From: a bacterium
GTDB taxonomy: Bacteria; RBG-13-66-14
NCBI GenBank assembly: GCA_026398675.1
Contig: JAPLSK010000267.1
Span: forward strand, 1-7,291
Length of the DNA stretch: 7,291 nt
Direction: 5' to 3'
The notes under the pieces were generated by a model. That model was given only the letters and a program-made list of their open reading frames with translations, was not told the DNA's origin and searched no databases. Every line of letters starts with the position of its first letter. Within the stretch, counting starts at the first letter, position 1. The position numbers and the translations under genes were made by a program. Positions 1-5,489 of this stretch are shown piece after piece.

Positions 1-89
1 TAACCACGGACTGAACCGACACGAGGGCGCCGACGGCCGCGAAGGGGCGGACGAGGACCTTGACCACAGACTGACTCGCCACGAAGGGT
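1..89. repeat. Imperfect direct repeat (two copies 60 bases apart) in the leader upstream of pyrR
   Basis: Bases 1-27 and 61-87 match at 21 of 27 positions by hand alignment. Both copies begin T-R-ACCAC-R-GACTGA and end in a purine-rich CACGA-RGG block. The second copy supplies the ribosome-binding sequence of the next gene. The spacing is a multiple of three, and the frame starting at base 2 stays open to a TGA at 116-118, reading a repeated His-x-Leu-x-Arg-His-Glu-Gly pattern. It could therefore be the 3' end of an upstream repeat-containing gene overlapping pyrR by 25 bases, or a non-coding intergenic repeat. The window edge prevents a decision. Confidence 0.45.
83..88 (+). promoter_or_regulatory. 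Shine-Dalgarno sequence of pyrR
   Basis: GAAGGG at 83-88 sits five bases before the ATG at 94. A GTG at 88-90 is in frame and would add two residues, but it overlaps this purine tract. The ATG is therefore preferred as the start. Confidence 0.6.
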
Positions 90-93
90 GCTC

Positions 94-645
94 ATGGCTG
101 AGAAGAACCAAGAACTGATACGAACCGGGATCGTCGCCGACGGCGACCGGCTGGAGGAGCTCCTCGACGACCTGGTGGAGCGGGTGGCGCGGGAGTACGC
201 CGAAGAGCCGGACCTCGCCGTGGTCGGGGTGCGCGCCGGCGGAGAGAGGCTCGCCCACCTCCTGGCCGAAAGGCTCACCGAGCTGAAGGGGACCCCGGTG
301 CCCCTGGGGTTCGTGGACATCACCCTCTACCGGGACGACATCCACCGGTTGGGCTATCTGCCCCAGGTGGGCGCCACCGAAATTGACTTCCCCCTCGACG
401 ACGTGGTGGTGCTCCTGGCCGATGACGTCCTCTTCACGGGCCGGACCGTCCGGGCCGCCATAGACGAGCTCATAGACTTCGGCCGCCCCAAGGCGATACG
501 CCTCGTCGTCGTCGCCGAGCGGCCGGGGAGGGAGCTTCCCCTCCAGCCGGACTACGTGGGCCTCCACGTTACACCCGCCCCGGGAGAGCTGGTCCTGGTG
601 CGGCTGGACGACCCCGAACCGGGCGTGTTTCTCTACCGGCGCTGA
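94..645 (+). CDS. pyrR: PyrR-type uracil phosphoribosyltransferase / pyr regulator homologue, RNA-binding residues altered
   Basis: This 183-residue protein matches the PyrR family in length and order of motifs. It has the DITLYRDD segment and the PRPP-binding loop D110-D111-V-L-F-T-G-R-T118, followed by the FGRPKAIRL and RELP segments. Classical PyrR converts uracil and PRPP to UMP and also binds pyr mRNA to control attenuation. From memory of the B. subtilis protein, positions important for RNA binding are changed here: Thr18 is D25, His22 is E29, Thr41-Arg42 is Ala-Gly, His140 is G145, Arg146 is Q151 and Lys152 is L157. Only Arg141 (R146) is kept. The PRPP site looks usable, so a transferase or nucleotide-sensing role is plausible, while canonical attenuation is doubtful. 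It is first in the operon, 83 bases before pyrB. ATG 94 is chosen over GTG 88 because of the ribosome-binding site. Family assignment is firm; activity is inferred. Confidence 0.87.
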   Translation: MAEKNQELIRTGIVADGDRLEELLDDLVERVAREYAEEPDLAVVGVRAGGERLAHLLAERLTELKGTPVPLGFVDITLYRDDIHRLGYLPQVGATEIDFPLDDVVVLLADDVLFTGRTVRAAIDELIDFGRPKAIRLVVVAERPGRELPLQPDYVGLHVTPAPGELVLVRLDDPEPGVFLYRR

Positions 646-651
646 CCAGCC

Positions 652-707
652 AGGCAAGGGGTTTTGCCAGAGGCATAGCTCGCTTCGCTCGGTTAAACCC
701 CTTGTCT
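652..707. repeat. Long stem-loop between pyrR and pyrB
   Basis: Bases 652-664 pair with 695-707 over 13 positions, with one G-U pair. The core CAAGGGGTTT (655-664) and AAACCCCTTG (695-704) is perfectly complementary. After a T/T mismatch, 666-668 can pair with 691-693 and 670-672 with 688-690, leaving a loop of about 15 bases. No T tract follows on either strand, so it is not an ordinary intrinsic terminator. It lies 21 bases before the pyrB ATG and could act as an mRNA processing or stability element, a translation-modulating leader, or a dispersed palindromic element. It contains the smaller hairpin TGCC-AGA-GGCA (665-675). Confidence 0.7.
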
Positions 708-728
708 CCTCAATACGGGTGGCGTAAG

Positions 729-1649
729 ATGCTCAAGAGTAAAGACCTGTTGGGTATCCGCGAGCTCGAGGTCGGCGAGATCGAGCTCATTCTCGACCAG
801 ACGGCCAAGCTGGAGGAGGTCTCCAACCGGGCGGTGAAGAAACTGCCCGCCCTGCGCGGCAAGATTGTCGCCAACCTCTTCTACACCCCCTCCACCCGGA
901 CGCGCATCTCTTTCGAGAGGGCCTGCAAAGCCCTTTCCGCCGATTTGATCAACATCGGCCAGCTCCCCAGCGCCCTGGGCGAGACCCTCACCGACACCGC
1001 CCTGACCCTCCAGGCCATGGGGGTGGACATCATCGTCGTGCGGCATCACCTGGCCGGCGCGCCGGTGCAGCTCGCGCGCAACATCGAGGCCAGCGTCATC
1101 AACGCCGGCGACGGGGCACACGAGCACCCGACCCAGGCCCTGGTGGACGCCTACACCATCCGCCAGTCTCGGGGGCGGATCGAGGGGCTGAAGGTCGCGC
1201 TGTTGGGCGATATCCGCCACGCCTCGGCCGTCAAGAGCGACCTTTATTGCCTGGTCAAGCTGGGGGCCCAGGTCGCCGTGGGCGCCCCCAGCACCATGAT
1301 TCCCGAGGGGCTCTCCGAGTTCGGCTGCCAGGTTTTCCACACCGTCGAGGAGGCGGTGGACTCGGCCGACGTCATCATCACCACCCGTGTCAGCCTGGAC
1401 TACGGCAACGACAAGCTCCTGCCCAGCCTCCGTGAATACTCACGCTTCTACAGCTTGAACTCCGAGCGGCTCGCGCTGGCCAAGCCCGACGTGATGATCC
1501 TGCACTCCGGGGCCATCAACCGCGGGGTGGAGATCACCTCCACCGTGGCCGAGCGCGCCCGTCCCCATCTCCAGCGTCAGATCGCCGCCGGGGTCACCGT
1601 CCGCATGGCGGTGCTCTACCTGTTGGCGATGGGGAGGGGGGTGTCATGA
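729..1649 (+). CDS. pyrB: Aspartate carbamoyltransferase catalytic-chain homologue with altered active site
   Basis: The 306-residue product aligns end to end with bacterial ATCase catalytic chains, which transfer the carbamoyl group from carbamoyl phosphate to aspartate in pyrimidine synthesis. Carbamoyl-phosphate residues are present: S55-T-R-T-R59, R105-H106, and H133-P-T-Q136. Other expected residues are not. The KGET loop reads L83-G-E-T (E. coli Lys84 replaced), GDIRHSRVARS reads GDIRHASAVKS (S166 for Arg167), LRxQxER reads TRVSLDY (R220 kept, S222 for Gln231, D224 for Glu233), and HPGPxNR reads H259-S-G-A-I-N-R (both prolines lost). The frame is intact and the fold motifs are good, so this is not simple decay. 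It may be inactive, need a partner, or accept another amine. The general sequence resembles the Pseudomonas-type PyrB that assembles with PyrC'. ATG 729 is preferred because TTG 702, the in-frame alternative, lies inside the upstream stem and adds nine atypical residues. A weak GGTGG precedes the ATG. Confidence 0.87.
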   Translation: MLKSKDLLGIRELEVGEIELILDQTAKLEEVSNRAVKKLPALRGKIVANLFYTPSTRTRISFERACKALSADLINIGQLPSALGETLTDTALTLQAMGVDIIVVRHHLAGAPVQLARNIEASVINAGDGAHEHPTQALVDAYTIRQSRGRIEGLKVALLGDIRHASAVKSDLYCLVKLGAQVAVGAPSTMIPEGLSEFGCQVFHTVEEAVDSADVIITTRVSLDYGNDKLLPSLREYSRFYSLNSERLALAKPDVMILHSGAINRGVEITSTVAERARPHLQRQIAAGVTVRMAVLYLLAMGRGVS

Positions 1650-2938
1650 AGTCGCTGCTCTTGAAAGGCGGGCGGGTTCTGGACCCGGCCAACGATCTGG
1701 ACTCACCGGCCGACCTCTTGATGGAAAAGGGCCGCGTCACCAAGGTGGGCCGGGACGTCACGGCCAAGGGAGCGGAGGTCCTCGACTGTTCCGGCCTTCT
1801 CGTCACGCCGGGGCTCCTGGACACCAAGGTCCACTTGAACGAGCCCGGCCGCGAGGATCGGGAAACCATCGCCACCGGCACCCGCGCCGCCGTCCTGGGG
1901 GGCTACACCGCCGTCGCCTGCCGCAGCACGCGGGAGATGGTGATGGACAACCAGACGGTGGTGCAGTTCATCCGCCGCCGGGCCGCCCGGGACGGCGTTG
2001 TGCGGGTTTATCCCATCGGCGCCGTGACCAAGCGCATGGCGGGAGAGGAGCTGGCCGAGCTGGGCGAGCTGGCCGCCGCCGGGGCGCTGGCCGTTTCCGA
2101 CGACGACCACCCCGTGGCCGACGCCGCCGTCATGCGCCGCGCCCTCATCTACGCGCGGATGTTCGATCTCCCCGTCCTCAGTTTCCCCCTGGACCCGGAA
2201 CTAGCCGCCGACGGGGTGATGCACGAGGGGCGGACGAGCACCGAGCTCGGTCTTCCCGGCGTCCCCTCGGTGGCCGAAGAGGTTATCGCCGCCCGAGAAC
2301 TCATCTTCGCCGATTCCCTGGGGTGTCCCGTCCACCTAAGCCCCGTCTCCAGCGCAGACACGGTGGGCATTCTCCGGTACGCCCGGGAGCGCGGCGTCCC
2401 CCTTAGCGCCGAGGTGACGCCCCACAACCTGCTCCTGACCGACGCCGCCTGCGAGGGCTACGACACGAACGCCAAAGTTTCCCCTCCCCTGAGGACCGAG
2501 GCTGACCGGAGGGTTCTGGTCGGCGCCGTGGCCGACGGGACTATTTCCGTCATCGCCAGCGACCACTCCCCCTGCACCGTGGCCGAGAAGCAGACCGAGT
2601 TCGCCCGGGCCGCCGACGGCATAGCCGGCCTCGAGACGGCCTTCGCCGCCCTCTACACCGGACTGGTCCTCACCGGCGAGCTTCCCCTGGAGCGCCTCAT
2701 CCGGGCCATGACCACCGCGCCGGCCAAGGTTCTGGGCCTTGCCCTCGGCTCCCTGACCCCGGGCTACCCCGCCGACGTGACCGTCTGGGACCTGGAGCGA
2801 GAGTGGACGGTGGACGTGGAGCATTTCGCCAGCAAGGGGCGCAACAACCCCTTCCACGGAACGCGGCTGAAGGGCAGATCCGTGGTGGTTATCGTGGGCG
2901 GCCGCTTAGTGGTCCGAGACGGCGAACTGATAGACTGA
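1646..2938 (+). CDS. pyrC: Dihydroorotase-like pseudoenzyme (PyrC' type), metal site disrupted
   Basis: This 430-residue amidohydrolase-fold protein aligns along its full length with type I dihydroorotases, which cyclise carbamoyl aspartate using a binuclear zinc site. Using B. anthracis numbering from memory (offset +2 here), the ligands compare as follows: His59 is K61, His61 is H63, Asp151 is D153, His178 is F180, His231 is P233, and Asp304 is D306. Three of the four histidines are thus gone. Substrate residues Arg63 and Asn93 are N65 and T95, although the TNAKVSPPLR segment is kept. It should not be an active dihydroorotase. The best parallel is Pseudomonas PyrC', an inactive homologue needed to assemble the PyrB dodecamer. 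Its ATG overlaps the pyrB TGA (ATGA, 1646-1649) behind a G-rich tract (1631-1640), indicating translational coupling and 1:1 production, as suits a complex. It is the last gene of the operon. A true PyrC would be expected elsewhere in the genome if the pathway operates. Confidence 0.9.
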   Translation: MKSLLLKGGRVLDPANDLDSPADLLMEKGRVTKVGRDVTAKGAEVLDCSGLLVTPGLLDTKVHLNEPGREDRETIATGTRAAVLGGYTAVACRSTREMVMDNQTVVQFIRRRAARDGVVRVYPIGAVTKRMAGEELAELGELAAAGALAVSDDDHPVADAAVMRRALIYARMFDLPVLSFPLDPELAADGVMHEGRTSTELGLPGVPSVAEEVIAARELIFADSLGCPVHLSPVSSADTVGILRYARERGVPLSAEVTPHNLLLTDAACEGYDTNAKVSPPLRTEADRRVLVGAVADGTISVIASDHSPCTVAEKQTEFARAADGIAGLETAFAALYTGLVLTGELPLERLIRAMTTAPAKVLGLALGSLTPGYPADVTVWDLEREWTVDVEHFASKGRNNPFHGTRLKGRSVVVIVGGRLVVRDGELID

Positions 2939-2958
2939 CGGTCGGGCGCCCTCCCATC

Positions 2959-2985
2959 CTCCATCCTTGCGGTGGAGCGTTTTTT
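2959..2985 (+). terminator. Rho-independent terminator after pyrC
   Basis: CTCCATC (2959-2965) pairs with GGTGGAG (2971-2977), giving seven pairs including one G-U, around a five-base loop. After CG comes a run of six T (2980-2985). It begins 21 bases after the pyrC stop and so ends the pyr operon. It also argues against a GTG start at 2972 for the next gene, because that codon lies within the stem. Confidence 0.75.
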
Positions 2986-3034
2986 ATGCGAATATCGGCT
3001 TGGAGAAATGCCGGAGTTCAAAAGGGGAGTTTTG

Positions 3035-5269
3035 ATGCGGGTTTTCCTGATAGTCTTCATCCTCCTTGTCTTCGGGGCTTCGGCCAACGTTCCACCGACG
3101 CTGGACCCCTACTTCGATGCCGGTGCCCTGGATGCGGCGGCCAAGGCCACCGCCGCGGCGAAGGCCGTCCAGCGCGGCGAACCGAAACCGGCGGGCGCGG
3201 GTTTCGACCAGGAAAACCTGGATCTCTGCCTGACCCTGGAGTATTTCAGCGACATCGCGCCCGTGTGGTGCACCCTGGATGGAACCGCCGCCTGGACGCT
3301 GAAATCCACCGAAAGCGGCCTCCACGTCGTCGAGATGGAGCTGGCCGAGGAGCTTGCCGTAAGCGCCGTCCTCCAGGATCAGCTGCCCCTCGATTTTGAG
3401 CGCAACGGGGACAACCTTACCATTACCCTCGACCGGGCCTACAACATCGGGGAGATATTCACGATCGTCATAGAGTACTCCGGCATACCCCCCTACGGCA
3501 TGTACGCCGATTCGGCCAACGGCGGCCTCATCCACACCTTCACCGAGCCCTACGATGCCAGCGGCTGGTTCCCCTGCTACGACGCCCCCGACGACCGGTT
3601 CACCTGCAACCAGAGCTACACCGTACGGGACGACTGGCTGGTGGCCTCCAACGGCGTGCTGGCTTCCACTGTTGACAACGGCGACGGCACGAAGACCTTC
3701 AACTGGGAGGCCGATTTCGATATACCGACCTACCTGGTGGCCATGGCCGCCAGCGACTACTACTACTTCTACGACACCTTCGACATCGGGCAGGGTCCGC
3801 AACACGTGGACAACTGGGTCTATTGGGAGCACGCCCCCGAGGCCGAGGAAGACCTCTCCATCGCCCCGGAAATGGTCGAGTTCAACTCGGGGCTCTTCGG
3901 CGACTACCACTACCCCCGCTTCGGCCACATGATCACCGAGATAGGCGGGGCCATGGAGCACACCACCACGACCACCTACTCCTCCGGTTTCATCACCGGC
4001 GACCACACCTTCGATTGGGTGATAGACCACGAGCTGGGGCACCAGTGGTTCGGCGACTGGATCACCTGCGAGACCTGGGAGAACGTCTGGCTCAACGAGG
4101 GATTCGCCAGCTACGTAGAGGCGTTCTGGGCGGAGCACATCGGCGGAGTGGAGGGGCTTCAGTATTACATGGCGGGCTTCAAGGCCCAGTACTTCAACGA
4201 GGATTCCTACTACCGCTACCCGCTCTACGACCCCGACTTTCTTTTCGGCACCACCGTGTACAAGAAGGGTGCGTGGGTGCTGCACATGCTCCGGCACCGA
4301 AGCGACGACGAGACTTTTTTGAACATGCTCCGGGATTACGTCTCCGACGACGACTCGGGCACCGTCACCACCGAGGAATTCATCGCCGTGGCCGAGAACT
4401 ATTACGGCGGCCCCGGCTCCCTGGACGCCTTCTTCGACCAGTGGGTCTACAAGGCGGGCTATCCCGAGTACGACGTAGTCGTCTGGAACGAACAGACCCC
4501 CAACGGCTGGGTCTGCCATATCCAGCTTTCCCAGGTGCAGGACTCCTCCGACGGAATGACTCCCGAAGTATTCGTCACCCCGGTGGACCTCCGACTTGTC
4601 ACCCTGGATGGCTCGGTGGACGTGGTTTTCGACGATGACCGGCGGGTGGACGAACAGACGTTCGCCGTGCCCGCCGCGACCGCCCGGATAATTTTCGATC
4701 CGAACGGCTGGCTCATCTATAAGCTCCTGAGCTCCGACGCGCCGGTAATCGCCCTCACCGCCGTTCCAGACGAGGACGGTGTGCTCGTCACCTGGGCGGC
4801 CGAGGGCGACGTGCTCCGCGTCGAGCTCTACCGCGAGGACGGCCTCGGCGAGGCGAAGCTGCACGACAACGGGCTCGAGCCCCGGGGACGGTTCCTCGAC
4901 CGGCCCGCCTCCCCCGGCAGCTACCGCTACCGCTTGGAGACCGTCTCCGCCGACGGCTCCAGGCAGAGTTACCTTACGTCCTGGGTGGATTGGCGGGAAA
5001 GCTCGACGCCCCTGGCCATGTCCGCGCCCTGGCCCTGCCCGGCGGCTGGGGCGTTCAGCGTGGCCTTCAGCCTGCCCCGGACCGCTCAAGTGGCCCTGAA
5101 TCTCTACGACCTCGCCGGTCGGCGGGTGGCCGTCGTGGCCGGGGGTGAGTACGCCGCGGGGCGCCACGAGGTCGGTTTCGATTCGACTGGGCTGCCGAGC
5201 GGCGTGTACCTCCTGAAGCTGGACACGGACTGCGGCACCCGGACTCACCGGATCGTCATCGCCCGCTGA
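3035..5269 (+). CDS. Secreted M1-family zinc aminopeptidase with C-terminal FlgD-like/sorting domain
   Basis: The 744-residue product is a gluzincin that removes N-terminal amino acids from peptides outside the cytoplasm. Residues 1-17 form a signal peptide (short basic start, hydrophobic core, cleavage after ASA). About 60-255 is the N-terminal beta domain, with the WFPCYDAPDDR segment typical of M1. The substrate motif is G305-A-M-E-H309 (classical GxMEN). The zinc site is H332-E-L-G-H336 with E355 of NEGFA, 18 residues apart; E333 is the general base and Y409 the likely transition-state tyrosine. Residues about 567-655 look like a fibronectin type III domain. Residues 663-744 form a FlgD-like beta sandwich with LYDLAGRRV and GLPSGVYLLKL signatures, as in type IX-type or related C-terminal sorting/anchoring domains. 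ATG 3035 is chosen because AAAGGGGAG lies five bases upstream and the signal peptide starts there. It is preceded by the pyr terminator, so it is separately transcribed. The natural substrate is unknown. Confidence 0.94.
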   Translation: MRVFLIVFILLVFGASANVPPTLDPYFDAGALDAAAKATAAAKAVQRGEPKPAGAGFDQENLDLCLTLEYFSDIAPVWCTLDGTAAWTLKSTESGLHVVEMELAEELAVSAVLQDQLPLDFERNGDNLTITLDRAYNIGEIFTIVIEYSGIPPYGMYADSANGGLIHTFTEPYDASGWFPCYDAPDDRFTCNQSYTVRDDWLVASNGVLASTVDNGDGTKTFNWEADFDIPTYLVAMAASDYYYFYDTFDIGQGPQHVDNWVYWEHAPEAEEDLSIAPEMVEFNSGLFGDYHYPRFGHMITEIGGAMEHTTTTTYSSGFITGDHTFDWVIDHELGHQWFGDWITCETWENVWLNEGFASYVEAFWAEHIGGVEGLQYYMAGFKAQYFNEDSYYRYPLYDPDFLFGTTVYKKGAWVLHMLRHRSDDETFLNMLRDYVSDDDSGTVTTEEFIAVAENYYGGPGSLDAFFDQWVYKAGYPEYDVVVWNEQTPNGWVCHIQLSQVQDSSDGMTPEVFVTPVDLRLVTLDGSVDVVFDDDRRVDEQTFAVPAATARIIFDPNGWLIYKLLSSDAPVIALTAVPDEDGVLVTWAAEGDVLRVELYREDGLGEAKLHDNGLEPRGRFLDRPASPGSYRYRLETVSADGSRQSYLTSWVDWRESSTPLAMSAPWPCPAAGAFSVAFSLPRTAQVALNLYDLAGRRVAVVAGGEYAAGRHEVGFDSTGLPSGVYLLKLDTDCGTRTHRIVIAR

Positions 5270-5317
5270 CCCGCCCGGTTTGCTCCCCGATGCCGGCGTC
5301 AATAATCCGTGGGCGGG
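5270..5317. other. Possible long-range stem just after the aminopeptidase stop
   Basis: CCCGCCC (5270-5276) is perfectly complementary to GGGCGGG (5311-5317) across a 34-base loop. No T tract follows. In such GC-rich DNA a seven-base match can arise by chance, so a role in 3'-end formation is only a possibility. Confidence 0.25.
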
Positions 5318-5446
5318 GACATAAGGATGCGACGTTCCCGGTGGACCCGTGAAACCCCTTCCGCGACGCCCTTTCCCGGCGACGGTCCGCCGATTCACCC
5401 GCCCGAGACACTCTCGGTAAGTCAGGGAAAAGTGATTCCGTGAGAT

Positions 5447-5474
5447 AAGGGCGTGGGATCCATCCCCCGCCCTT
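5447..5474. other. Stem-loop immediately before the radical SAM gene
   Basis: AAGGGCG-T-GGGAT (5447-5459) faces ATCCC-C-CGCCCTT (5462-5474), giving twelve potential pairs with one T/C mismatch; the inner pairs must open to give a four- to six-base loop. Only three T follow (5473-5475), so it would be a weak terminator. It ends just before the purine block GAAAGG (5479-5484) that would serve the TTG start at 5490. It may therefore be a leader structure affecting readthrough or translation of that gene. The remainder of the 5270-5489 spacer shows no gene and no promoter I can defend. Confidence 0.5.
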
Positions 5475-5489
5475 TCACGAAAGGCGCCC

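Noticed and set aside
665..675. Possible PyrR-binding loop (TGCC-AGA-GGCA) in the pyrR-pyrB gap
   Set aside because: It recalls the CCAGAGAGG core of the Bacillus PyrR site but is two bases shorter and lacks the flanking consensus. This PyrR also lacks most RNA-contact residues.
702..728. Longer pyrB starting at TTG 702
   Set aside because: The codon lies in the right arm of the 652-707 stem, has no ribosome-binding site, and the nine extra residues do not resemble PyrB N-termini.
2972..3034. Longer aminopeptidase starting at GTG 2972
   Set aside because: This would place the start inside the terminator stem and bury the signal peptide behind 21 residues. ATG 3035 has a strong ribosome-binding site.
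2803..3399. Open frame of 198 codons across the pyrC end and the aminopeptidase start
   Set aside because: It runs through the terminator and overlaps two well-supported genes in another frame. Its Arg/Gly/Pro-rich composition is that of an out-of-frame shadow.
5280..5306. Promoter-like pair TTGCTC and AATAAT after the aminopeptidase stop
   Set aside because: The spacing is 15 bases and both boxes match poorly, so this is too weak to call in GC-rich DNA without transcript data.
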